Shown one piece after another: positions 1 to 5,740 of a stretch of DNA of 7,704 nt. This stretch comes from Phytoactinopolyspora endophytica (GTDB taxonomy: Bacteria; Actinomycetota; Actinomycetes; Jiangellales; Jiangellaceae): NCBI RefSeq assembly GCF_004138495.1, contig NZ_ML142855.1, positions 281,955 through 289,658 of the forward strand. Reading direction: 5' to 3'. Position 1 is the stretch's first letter, and each line of letters begins with the position of its first letter. The position numbers and the translations under genes are program-made. The notes beneath the pieces were generated by a model. It searched no databases. It was not told where the DNA came from and saw only the letters and a list, made by a program, of their open reading frames with translations.

Positions 1-93
1 GCGGCCGAGCTGGGCGCCGATGCTGTGTCGGCGTTCCTGGCGGGGGCGGTTCCGCTGGGCGTGGTGAATCCTGAAGTGGCCGATGCTGGGTAA
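1..93 (+). CDS. C-terminal end of a D-isomer-specific 2-hydroxyacid dehydrogenase (partial)
   Basis: Frame 1 is open from the window edge and ends in TAA at 91-93, giving the last 30 residues of a protein whose start lies outside the window. The tail contains AFLAGAVPLGVVNPEV. This matches the usual C-terminal end of NAD-dependent 2-hydroxyacid dehydrogenases such as phosphoglycerate dehydrogenase-like proteins, where a helix of the form 'FL.G..P.nvVNPEV' closes the substrate-binding domain. No catalytic residue (Arg, Glu, His) falls inside the visible part, so substrate and activity cannot be judged. It is on the same strand as the phosphate genes, but 190 nt separate them, so a shared transcript is not implied. 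Confidence 0.65.
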   Translation, partial: AAELGADAVSAFLAGAVPLGVVNPEVADAG

Positions 94-217
94 GAGGTAT
101 ATGTCGTGTCTGAAAAGTCACGGCGACCTTCGGGCGTAGCGGCCGGCGCGATACGTCCGACCTGACCGAACAGCAGAGAGCCGGAACAGGCCGGATCAGC
201 CCGCTGGACCGAAAGGG

Positions 218-223
218 TAGGCT
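218..223 (+). promoter_or_regulatory. Possible -10 element for the phosphate operon
   Basis: TAGGCT fits the actinobacterial TANNNT -10 pattern and would start transcription near 230, at the edge of the PHO-box-like repeat. No convincing -35 is seen 17 nt upstream, so this is weak. The rest of the gap from 94 to 217 shows no gene and no clear structure. Confidence 0.3.
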
Positions 224-230
224 TCCGGAA

Positions 231-248
231 GGTGAACAACAGGTGAAT
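231..248 (-). promoter_or_regulatory. PHO-box-like direct repeat (GTTCACC type)
   Basis: Read on the minus strand the sequence is ATTCACC-TGTT-GTTCACC: two 7-bp units separated by 4 bp, an 11-bp period. This is the arrangement known for PhoP binding sites in Streptomyces (GTTCACC direct repeat units) and resembles related phosphate-response boxes in other actinobacteria. The second unit is a perfect GTTCACC and the first has one mismatch. It lies 36 nt before the favoured start of the DUF47 gene, directly ahead of a phosphate transporter operon, which is the expected regulatory context. Its position downstream of the predicted -10 would suit repression, but the promoter is not firmly placed. 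Confidence 0.6.
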
Positions 249-269
249 AGAGAGTAAATGAACATTGAC

Positions 270-275
270 GAGGAG
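270..275 (+). promoter_or_regulatory. Ribosome binding site that decides the DUF47 start
   Basis: GAGGAG ends 9 nt before GTG at 285, an ideal Shine-Dalgarno spacing. It lies inside the reading frame if ATG 258 is used. ATG 276 directly abuts it, too close to be served by it. ATG 258 has only AGAGAG 3 nt upstream. Confidence 0.55.
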
Positions 276-284
276 ATGACCACA

Positions 285-926
285 GTGAAGGCGCCCTGGC
301 GACGGCTGAAGTCGTCGTGGCGCTCACGCCGCTCACCAGAGCTGTCGAAGGCCCTGACGGGACAGGTGCACGCCGCGCGCGACGGCGCCGTCCTGGCACG
401 GGACATGGTGGAGAAGAAGATCACGCCGGCGCAGGCGAGGGAGAGGATCGCGGAGATCGAGCACGGCGGCGATGAGATGCGCGGCCAACTGGTCGACCGC
501 CTGTCCAAGACGCTGGTGGCGCCGCTCGACCGGGAGGACCTGTTCCGGCTGTCCCGTTCTGTCGACGACGTGCTGGACACGATCCGGGACTTCGTGCGGG
601 AAGCGGATCTGTACCAGATCGAGAAGCGCAAGACCTACCGCCCCTTGGTGGACGCGGTCGTCGTCGCGATCGAGTCGCTCGAAGAGGCGGTCGCGGCGGT
701 GTGGAGCAAACCGCAGCGGGTGCCGCTGAAGGCTCTCGACGCGAAGAAGGCCGCCCGGTCGGTCAATCGGGCGTACCAGGACGAGTTCGCGAAGATCGTC
801 GACGGCGAGATGTCGCCACAGGCGCTCAAGCACCGCGAGCTGATCAAGCGCCTGGACTGGGTCGGGATCCGGATCAACGAGGCGGCGGACGTGCTCACCG
901 ACGGCGCGCTGAAGCGCGGCTACTGA
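285..926 (+). CDS. DUF47 / PhoU-like protein, partner of the PiT transporter
   Basis: This encodes 213 residues from GTG 285, or 222 from ATG 258 in the same frame; GTG is preferred for its ribosome binding site. The protein is soluble, charged and almost all helical, with no signal peptide or membrane segment. It carries the DUF47 signatures: EHGGDE (residues 68-73 counted from ATG 258), PLDREDLF (89-96), where the family has its conserved 'P.DRED' acidic motif, and DDVLD (103-107). A second acidic three-helix half follows. DUF47 proteins are distant relatives of PhoU and are usually encoded next to PiT phosphate permeases, whose activity they are thought to modulate. Here the PiT gene follows 88 nt downstream on the same strand, with a PHO-box-like repeat upstream. 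A role in control of phosphate uptake is inferred from family and context. The extreme N-terminus is basic (WRRLKSSWRSRR). Confidence 0.85.
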   Translation: MKAPWRRLKSSWRSRRSPELSKALTGQVHAARDGAVLARDMVEKKITPAQARERIAEIEHGGDEMRGQLVDRLSKTLVAPLDREDLFRLSRSVDDVLDTIRDFVREADLYQIEKRKTYRPLVDAVVVAIESLEEAVAAVWSKPQRVPLKALDAKKAARSVNRAYQDEFAKIVDGEMSPQALKHRELIKRLDWVGIRINEAADVLTDGALKRGY

Positions 927-937
927 CACGCACGCCT

Positions 938-995
938 CCCATGATCATCAACGGTTGGACCGGTCATGGTGCGGCCAACGGTTGATGATCATGGG
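938..995. repeat. Strong intergenic hairpin between DUF47 and PiT genes
   Basis: The arms 938-958 and 975-995 are inverted repeats matching at 20 of 21 positions, with one G-G opposition. The loop is 16 nt, and three further pairs can form beside it (960-962 with 972-974). The outer part CATGATCATC contains the self-complementary TGATCA. There is no T-run after it, so it is not a classic intrinsic terminator. It ends about 8 nt before the PiT ribosome binding site (GGAAGG at 1003-1008), so it could attenuate or stabilise mRNA, or be a protein-binding dyad for a separate PiT promoter. Confidence 0.75.
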
Positions 996-1014
996 GTGAA
1001 AGGGAAGGTGAGGC

Positions 1015-1986
1015 GTGGCGCCAGAAGTGCTGGTGGCCATCGCGATCGCGTTCGCGGTCGTGACCGGGTCCAACGACGGCGGCGCACTCATCGCACCCGG
1101 CTTGCGGGTCCCGGCGCTCTCTGTTCCCGTCAGTCTGGGGATACTGACCCTGGCCGTGGTCGCCTTCCCGCTGCTGATCAGCACCGTGGTCGCGGACACC
1201 ATGCTGAACTCGATCGTCACCGCCGATGCGGACGGCACCACGGCGCTGGCGATCGGATTCATCGCGAGCGTCGCCGTGGCGGCTGTGCTGACCTGGATGA
1301 GCCTGCCTACATCGCTGACGCTCGCCGTGATCGGCGGCATTGCGGGAAGCGGCCTGGGTATGGGCCTCACGGTCGGCTGGGGCTCGGTGCTGCGGGTGCT
1401 GGCCATCGGCATGGCGGCGCCGGTGGTCGGCGCATTGCTGGCCCTGCTGGGGGCATGGGCATGGCGGTCGTTCCGGAACGCCACCTACCTGTCGACGGTG
1501 CGCTGGACCCACATGACCGCGTTCGGCGCGCAATGCATCGCCTACGGCGCCAACGACGGGCAGAAGATGCTGGTGCTGTTCTTGGCGGCCGGCGTCGTCG
1601 CGAGCGATGGGCCCGCCGAGGGGACCACGCTGGACTGGTGGGCGTATCCGGTGATTGCAGTGGCGTTTGCGGTGGGTACAGCGCTGGGTCTGCCGAGGGC
1701 GGCACGCAGCGTCGGCAACGGGATCCTGAGCACCCGCGCCACCCATGCCGTCACTGCGGAGTTCGCCGCGGCCACAGCGGTGCTGGGCAGTGCCGCCGTC
1801 GGCGCGCCGGTCAGTATGACGCAGTCCGTGGCGGGCGGACTGCTCGGCGCCGGCGTGCATGAGAGTTACCTCCGGGTGCGCTGGCGAGTCGTCCGCAATC
1901 TCGCCACCGCATGGGTGATCACGCTCCCGGCCAGCTTCGGCGCGGCCGCCCTGGCCGGCGTCGTCGTCGGAGCGCTTACCGGATGA
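1015..1986 (+). CDS. PiT-family inorganic phosphate transporter
   Basis: This 323-residue hydrophobic protein has about ten predicted membrane segments. The two halves carry the PiT inverted-repeat signatures: GSNDGGAL at 18-25 and GANDGQK at 178-184, corresponding to the family's G.ND..N/Q motif. Each is followed by a P-T/V-S type loop (LPTSLTLAVIGG near 97-108; APVSMTQSVAGG near 264-275). PiT proteins are proton- or sodium-coupled low-affinity carriers of phosphate or metal-phosphate in the cytoplasmic membrane. The start is GTG 1015 with GGAAGG 6 nt upstream. At 323 residues it is shorter than many bacterial PiT proteins because the central cytosolic loop is brief. The first motif lacks the usual Ala-Asn after the Asp, having GG instead. 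It sits 88 nt after the DUF47 gene and is probably co-transcribed, though the hairpin between them may uncouple expression. Confidence 0.88.
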   Translation: MAPEVLVAIAIAFAVVTGSNDGGALIAPGLRVPALSVPVSLGILTLAVVAFPLLISTVVADTMLNSIVTADADGTTALAIGFIASVAVAAVLTWMSLPTSLTLAVIGGIAGSGLGMGLTVGWGSVLRVLAIGMAAPVVGALLALLGAWAWRSFRNATYLSTVRWTHMTAFGAQCIAYGANDGQKMLVLFLAAGVVASDGPAEGTTLDWWAYPVIAVAFAVGTALGLPRAARSVGNGILSTRATHAVTAEFAAATAVLGSAAVGAPVSMTQSVAGGLLGAGVHESYLRVRWRVVRNLATAWVITLPASFGAAALAGVVVGALTG

Positions 1987-2039
1987 CCGCCGGGATGGCA
2001 CTATGGGTGACATCGACACGCTCACCGCAACGACGCTGT

Positions 2040-2045
2040 GAGGAG
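2040..2045 (+). promoter_or_regulatory. Ribosome binding site of homogentisate dioxygenase
   Basis: GAGGAG with 8 nt to ATG 2054 is a strong Shine-Dalgarno and fixes the start. The 67-nt gap from the PiT stop also holds a short dyad, GGTGA-N11-TCACC (2006-2026), of uncertain meaning. Confidence 0.7.
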
Positions 2046-2053
2046 AACCGACG

Positions 2054-3253
2054 ATGGCGTACTACCGGCATGTGGGCGACGTGCCCCCGAAACGTCACAC
2101 CCAGCACCGCCGCCCGGACGGCGGCCTGTACTACGAGGAGCTGATGGGCGAGGAGGGCTTCTCCAGCGACTCGTCCCTGCTGTATCACCGCAATATCCCG
2201 TCGGCGATCGCCGACGCGCAGCAGTGGGAGCTGCCTGACCTGTCCACCACCGCCAACCATCCGCTGACGCCGAGGCATCTCAAGCTGCACGACCTGTTCC
2301 CGGAGACCGGTGAGATGGCCTGGAAGTCCATCGACGTCGTCACGGGCCGGCGGCTCGTGCTGGGCAACGCCGATGTCCGGATCTCGTACGTCGTCGCCGG
2401 CGAGGCGTCTCCCCTGTACCGGAACGCGATCGGCGACGAATGCGTCTATGTCGAGGCCGGCTCCGGAACCGTGGAGACGGTGTTCGGGGTGCTCCCGTTC
2501 CGGCAGGGTGATCACGTGCTGCTCCCGCGGGCGACGACACACCGCTGGCTCCCGGCCGGCGACGAGCCGGTACGCGCCTACGTGATCGAGGCGAACTCGC
2601 ACATCACCCCGCCGAAGCGCTATCTGTCGCGGTTCGGCCAGTTGCTCGAGCACTCGCCGTACTGCGAGCGTGACCTGCATGGTCCTGCCGAGCCGCTGCT
2701 CGCCGACGGGCAGGACGTGGACGTGTTCGTCAAGCATCGCGGCCCGCAGGGCATCGCCGGAACTCGGTTCGTCTACCCGGAGCACCCATTCGACGTGGTG
2801 GGCTGGGACGGCTGCCTGTATCCGTATACGTTCAACATCGCCGACTTCGAGCCGATCACGGGGCGGGTGCACCAGCCGCCGCCGGTTCACCAGGCGTTCG
2901 AGGGCTACAACTTCGTCGTCTGCAACTTCGTGCCGCGGAAAGTGGACTATCATCCGCTGTCCATTCCAGTGCCGTACTACCACTCCAACGTCGACTCCGA
3001 CGAGGTCATGTTCTACTGCGGTGGGAACTATGAGGCCCGGAAGGGCTCTGGGATCGGTCAGGGCTCCATTTCGCTGCACCCGGGTGGCTGGGCACACGGC
3101 CCGCAGCCGGGTGCGTACGAGAACAGCATCGGCATGGAGCGCTCCGACGAGCTGGTTGTCATGGTCGACACCTTCCGGCCATTGGAGCTCGGTGAGGCCG
3201 GCCTGGAATGCGATGACGGCGTGTACGCGTGGAGCTGGACCCCGCGCCCCTGA
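2054..3253 (+). CDS. hmgA: Homogentisate 1,2-dioxygenase
   Basis: This 399-residue protein is of the cupin-fold homogentisate dioxygenase family. The enzyme opens the aromatic ring of homogentisate with O2 and Fe(II) to give maleylacetoacetate, a step of tyrosine and phenylalanine breakdown in the cytoplasm. The N-terminus (MAYYRHVGDVPPKRHTQHR) and the segments YEELMGEEGF, SLLYHRNIPSAI, GDECVYVEAGSG and RQGDHVLLPRATTHRW are characteristic of the shorter bacterial branch. The C-terminal cupin has PPPVHQAFE with His279, probably the catalytic base region. YYHSNVDSDE (His310, Glu317) and GGWAHGP (His348) supply the likely two-His-one-carboxylate iron site. The His-to-Glu spacing is 7, one more than I recall for the human enzyme, so the exact carboxylate should be aligned. 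No fumarylacetoacetase, maleylacetoacetate isomerase or HPPD gene is adjacent. A related ring-cleavage substrate cannot be excluded. Confidence 0.88.
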   Translation: MAYYRHVGDVPPKRHTQHRRPDGGLYYEELMGEEGFSSDSSLLYHRNIPSAIADAQQWELPDLSTTANHPLTPRHLKLHDLFPETGEMAWKSIDVVTGRRLVLGNADVRISYVVAGEASPLYRNAIGDECVYVEAGSGTVETVFGVLPFRQGDHVLLPRATTHRWLPAGDEPVRAYVIEANSHITPPKRYLSRFGQLLEHSPYCERDLHGPAEPLLADGQDVDVFVKHRGPQGIAGTRFVYPEHPFDVVGWDGCLYPYTFNIADFEPITGRVHQPPPVHQAFEGYNFVVCNFVPRKVDYHPLSIPVPYYHSNVDSDEVMFYCGGNYEARKGSGIGQGSISLHPGGWAHGPQPGAYENSIGMERSDELVVMVDTFRPLELGEAGLECDDGVYAWSWTPRP

Positions 3254-3331
3254 ACCGGCGTGCATATGAACCGTCGTGCCTGCGAACCGGCGTGCCTGCG
3301 AACCGTCGTGGGTGCGAACCGTCGCGCACGG
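3252..3331. repeat. Five-unit 16-bp tandem repeat
   Basis: Five contiguous 16-nt units begin at 3252, 3268, 3284, 3300 and 3316. The core is GAACCGKCGTGCCTGC; units 2 and 3 differ at one base, and units 1, 4 and 5 diverge at the 3' half. The first unit overlaps the stop codon of the dioxygenase (TGA 3251-3253). A degenerate trace (GCGACCGTCG, 3350-3359) follows. The period is not a multiple of three and no plausible ribosome binding site or coding signal accompanies it, so it is treated as non-coding. Confidence 0.85.
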
Positions 3332-3360
3332 CGGTGTGCGGCCGTCCTCGCGACCGTCGA

Positions 3361-3398
3361 CCCTGACACGGTGGGCAGGGAAAACCCCGACGTCAGGG
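3361..3398. other. Weak hairpin downstream of the dioxygenase gene
   Basis: CCCTGAC (3361-3367) pairs with GTCAGGG (3392-3398), and CGG (3369-3371) with CCG (3387-3389). It could end transcription of the dioxygenase about 110 nt after its stop, but it has no T-tract. The 205-nt gap 3254-3458 otherwise holds the tandem repeat and the promoter region of the next gene. Confidence 0.3.
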
Positions 3399-3421
3399 AG
3401 GCGATTGTCGGGGAATCGACC

Positions 3422-3448
3422 TATCGTCGAAGGCTGTCGCCGACGATA
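3422..3448. promoter_or_regulatory. Operator-like dyad over the TM2-gene promoter
   Basis: TATCGTCG (3422-3429) and CGACGATA (3441-3448) are perfect 8-bp inverted repeats around an 11-nt spacer, with centres 19 bp apart, near two helical turns. The right arm overlaps the predicted -10 and the left arm lies where the -35 should be. A dimeric repressor bound here would block RNA polymerase. The regulator is not known. Confidence 0.55.
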
Positions 3449-3452
3449 TGAT
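3447..3452 (+). promoter_or_regulatory. -10 element of a probable leaderless promoter
   Basis: TATGAT closely matches TATAAT and ends 6 nt before ATG 3459, so transcription should start at or next to the A of the start codon. The absence of a Shine-Dalgarno before 3459 fits a leaderless mRNA, which is common in actinobacteria. Confidence 0.6.
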
Positions 3453-3458
3453 GACGGT

Positions 3459-4007
3459 ATGAGTGCAGCTGGCGCGGCGGGACCGCCTTATCACCCGCAT
3501 ACCCGTCCCGCCCACTTGCGCTGTAGCGACTCGGAACGGGAAGCAGTCGCGGCGATGGTGCAAGGCGCCAGTGAGGACGGGCGGCTGGACATCACCGAGC
3601 TCGACGAGCGCTTGGGCGCGGTGTACGCGGCCAAGACCCACGGCGATCTGGCGCAGGTCATCGTGGACATCGTCCCGCCGCCGGCGAGTCCGATGCCGCC
3701 GCCGCGGCCCATGATGGCGCCGCAACCCATGCCCGTGGTGCCCGTGATGCCGGTCTATCCCGTCCAGTGGAGGCCCGGCGTCAGCGATCGGACGATCTTG
3801 CCGGCGTTCCTGCTCTGCCTCCTTCTGGGCGTCTTCGGCGCGCACCGGTTCTACGTCGGCAAGGCTGGCTCGGGCGTCGGGATGATCGTGGCGTGCCTGC
3901 TCAGCTTCGGCGTCGTGGCCGGTGTCTGGGCGCTCATCGACCTCATCGTCCTCGTCACGCGTTCGTTCCGGGACCAGTACGGCAACATCCTGCGTAATTG
4001 GTCCTGA
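3459..4007 (+). CDS. DUF1707 and TM2 domain membrane protein
   Basis: The protein has 182 residues from ATG 3459. The frame is open upstream to 3276 but runs through the tandem repeat and has no start signal there. Residues about 20-70 are a DUF1707 domain (LRCSDSEREAV, GRLDITELDERLGAVYAAKTHGDL), a short helical module almost confined to actinobacteria. Residues 73-106 form a Pro/Met-rich linker. Residues 107-181 are a TM2 domain: a first membrane helix (about 112-128), the hallmark GAHRFYVGK (127-135), and a second helix (about 139-168) ending in ALIDLIVLV. The molecular function of both domains is unknown. The architecture suggests a small cytoplasmic-membrane protein with a cytosolic N-terminal sensor-like part. 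The stop is 3 nt before the lipoprotein hydrolase start, so the two genes are almost surely one operon. Confidence 0.88.
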   Translation: MSAAGAAGPPYHPHTRPAHLRCSDSEREAVAAMVQGASEDGRLDITELDERLGAVYAAKTHGDLAQVIVDIVPPPASPMPPPRPMMAPQPMPVVPVMPVYPVQWRPGVSDRTILPAFLLCLLLGVFGAHRFYVGKAGSGVGMIVACLLSFGVVAGVWALIDLIVLVTRSFRDQYGNILRNWS

Positions 4008-4010
4008 CCG

Positions 4011-5186
4011 ATGCGGATGTGCTTCCACGGAGTCAACGCAGGCATCAAAACCGCCCGCGCTCGGGTCGCCCCGGCCGTCGCTGTCGCGGTGCTGCTCGTG
4101 GCCGGCTGCACTGACTCGGATTCGGACACGGACCCGGGCGCGGACTCGGGTACAGCCACAGGGCCGGGCGAAGGCCAGGACGCCGAGGGCGAGACCAATC
4201 CTCCGTCGTCGCCGGGTACGCCAAACCCGGACAGCCCCGGGTCATCCGCACCGTCGTCGCCGGATACGTCGAGCTCGGACGGGCCCGAGCCTGACGCGAC
4301 GGAGCAGACCGAGCCGCATCCGGTGTCGCTGCCCGCGATGATGGAGCAGGAGTTCGACGGGCGGGACCTGGAGGTCGGCGATGTGATCGAGGACGTCGGG
4401 GCGTACACGCGGTATGAGGTCACCTACCGCAGCGGCGACCTGACGATCTCCGGCATTATGAACGTGCCCGCCGGTGACGGTCCCTTCCCGGTGCTCATCC
4501 TGGCGCACGGCTACATCGATCCGGAGATCTACACCACTGGGCGCGGCTTGGCCCGCGAACAGGACTACCTGGCCAGACAGGGCTACGTCGTGCTGCACAC
4601 CGACTACCGCAACTACGCCGGCTCGGATGACGACCCGGAGAACGAGGTGCGGCTGCGGCTCGGATACACCGAGGACGTCATCAACGCCGTGCTGGCCGTC
4701 CGGGAATCGTCATTGCCGTACGTGGACGGCGATCGGGTCGGGTTGCTGGGCCGATCGATGGGCGGGGGAATCGCGCTCAACACTCTGGTCGTGGAGCCCG
4801 GCCTGGTAGATGCCGCCGTCATCTATGCGTCGGTCAGTTCCGACACGGTCGACAACTTCGACCGGTGGACACGGGGCAATCCCGACGCCGCGGAGCTCAC
4901 CGAGGAGATCATCGACGCTTACGGGTCACCGGAGGACAACTCGCAATTCTGGCGGGATGTCTCCCCGGTGACCTTCTTCGACCAGGTCGCCGATCCGGTC
5001 CTCATGCACCACGGGACCGACGACGACACGTGCCCGATCGAGTGGGCGCATACGACTGCTGACGCACTCGATGACGCCGGCGCCGACGTGACGCTCGAGG
5101 TCTACGAGGGCGAGCAGCATGCCTTCGAACCGCAGTGGCAAGACTCGATCGAGCTGACCGCCGAGTTCTTCGACGAACACCTCTGA
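4011..5186 (+). CDS. Secreted lipoprotein alpha/beta-hydrolase, prolyl oligopeptidase/dienelactone hydrolase type
   Basis: The protein has 391 residues from ATG 4011; ATG 4017 is an alternative. The N-terminus is a type II signal peptide: basic TARAR, a hydrophobic stretch, then lipobox V-A-G-C with Cys33 as the lipidated residue. A long low-complexity linker rich in Ser, Pro, Asp, Gly and Thr (34-105) would hold the enzyme away from the membrane. The catalytic domain begins near 125. LAHGY (164-168) is the oxyanion-hole strand, GRSMGG (247-252) gives nucleophile Ser249, HGTDDDTCP (334-342) gives probable acid Asp338, and GEQHAF (367-372) gives His370. The triad is complete, so an active serine esterase or peptidase on the outer face of the membrane is expected; the substrate is unknown. 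There is no clear Shine-Dalgarno. The 3-nt gap to the TM2 gene suggests translational coupling. Confidence 0.88.
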   Translation: MRMCFHGVNAGIKTARARVAPAVAVAVLLVAGCTDSDSDTDPGADSGTATGPGEGQDAEGETNPPSSPGTPNPDSPGSSAPSSPDTSSSDGPEPDATEQTEPHPVSLPAMMEQEFDGRDLEVGDVIEDVGAYTRYEVTYRSGDLTISGIMNVPAGDGPFPVLILAHGYIDPEIYTTGRGLAREQDYLARQGYVVLHTDYRNYAGSDDDPENEVRLRLGYTEDVINAVLAVRESSLPYVDGDRVGLLGRSMGGGIALNTLVVEPGLVDAAVIYASVSSDTVDNFDRWTRGNPDAAELTEEIIDAYGSPEDNSQFWRDVSPVTFFDQVADPVLMHHGTDDDTCPIEWAHTTADALDDAGADVTLEVYEGEQHAFEPQWQDSIELTAEFFDEHL

Positions 5187-5212
5187 CCCGGTCCACCCGG
5201 TCCACCAGGTCC
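5186..5212. repeat. Three short 9-bp tandem units
   Basis: ACCCGGTCC occurs twice in tandem, followed by ACCAGGTCC, directly after the hydrolase stop. This is minor sequence decoration in a convergent gap. Confidence 0.6.
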
Positions 5213-5220
5213 GCCGGCGA

Positions 5221-5257
5221 CCGCGGGTCTGACCAGTCCTCGGCTCAGAAGCCGCGG
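5221..5257. terminator. Possible bidirectional terminator hairpin between convergent genes
   Basis: CCGCGG (5221-5226) pairs with CCGCGG (5252-5257), and TCTGA (5228-5232) with TCAGA (5245-5249), around a 12-nt loop and a small internal loop. It sits between the converging hydrolase and PPOX genes and overlaps the last codons of the latter. There is no T-run on either side, so termination is only inferred from position. Confidence 0.3.
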
Positions 5258-5685
5258 ACCCGGGTGATCCTGATCCGCACGGGTGCGTTGTAGGTGCCGC
5301 TGAACGCCTCAAGGCTGCCGGTCACCTTGATCATGTCGTCGCGGTACTTCGCCAGGTACTGCGGCGACTCGTCCGGCCGGGGAAGGTCGTCGTCGGCGCG
5401 CTCGGCAAGTCCCTTCAATATCACCACGTCGCCGCCGGAGGCGGCGCTGTTGAAGTGCAAGGACACCTCCGGGCGGGCCGCTATGTGCGCCAACCTGTTG
5501 GCTTTGTGGTCGCTGTATACGACGACCTCGTCGTCACCGGTCCACACGAACCACACGGGATTCGGTTGTGGGGCGCCGTCGCGACCGACCGTCGTGAGCC
5601 AGACGACCTGCTCGTCCTTGAGGCGTTCGCGCACTCTCCGGCCGAATGGGGACTCTGGGTTGGGTAGTACGTCAGCAATAGTCAT
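5245..5685 (-). CDS. PPOX-class F420-dependent oxidoreductase, Rv3369-like
   Basis: This 146-residue protein has the split-barrel fold of the pyridoxamine 5'-phosphate oxidase superfamily. The pattern QVVWLTTVGRDGAPQPNPVWFVWTGDDEVVVYSDHKANRLAHIAARPEV is displayed in short pieces: LTTVGRDG (30-37), PNPVWFVW (41-48), VVYSDHKANRL (55-65). It is typical of actinobacterial F420/FDOR-B type proteins similar to M. tuberculosis Rv3369 (TIGR03667-like), which has about the same length. Such proteins bind deazaflavin F420 or sometimes flavin or heme and act as cytosolic reductases; the physiological substrate is unknown. The C-terminus ends IRITRVRGF, the usual last strand. It lies 55 nt downstream of the AadA-like gene on the same strand, so co-transcription is possible. 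There is no strong Shine-Dalgarno before the ATG. Confidence 0.85.
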   Translation of the reverse strand: MTIADVLPNPESPFGRRVRERLKDEQVVWLTTVGRDGAPQPNPVWFVWTGDDEVVVYSDHKANRLAHIAARPEVSLHFNSAASGGDVVILKGLAERADDDLPRPDESPQYLAKYRDDMIKVTGSLEAFSGTYNAPVRIRITRVRGF

Positions 5686-5740
5686 GCTGAGAGAACCGCC
5701 CGACGTCGACGTGTCATCCCTGCAGCGTGGGCTGCCGGCG

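Noticed and set aside
84..104. Possible fourth copy of the AAGAGGTATG repeat core near the window start
   Set aside because: Only a short gapped resemblance (GGGTAAGAGGTAT) to the core at 7467-7497; too little to call.
2003..2041. 12-residue upstream reading frame whose stop overlaps the dioxygenase ribosome binding site
   Set aside because: The geometry is suggestive of a leader peptide, but it has no clear ribosome binding site and no informative residues such as Tyr or Phe runs. Chance is likely.
964..3265. Long minus-strand open frames opposite the PiT and dioxygenase genes
   Set aside because: They are typical antisense shadows of high-GC genes, rich in Arg, His, Pro and Asp, without recognisable domains.
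3252..3331. CRISPR array
   Set aside because: The units are contiguous 16-mers without spacers and no cas gene is present.
3260..3451. Small reading frame across the 16-bp repeats (and the upstream part of the frame from 3276)
   Set aside because: Its composition comes from the repeat, it has no ribosome binding site and it ends in the next promoter. Treated as non-coding.
5703..5712. 10-bp palindrome ACGTCGACGT upstream of the PPOX gene
   Set aside because: Short palindromes of this composition are expected by chance in high-GC DNA and no promoter element is associated with it.
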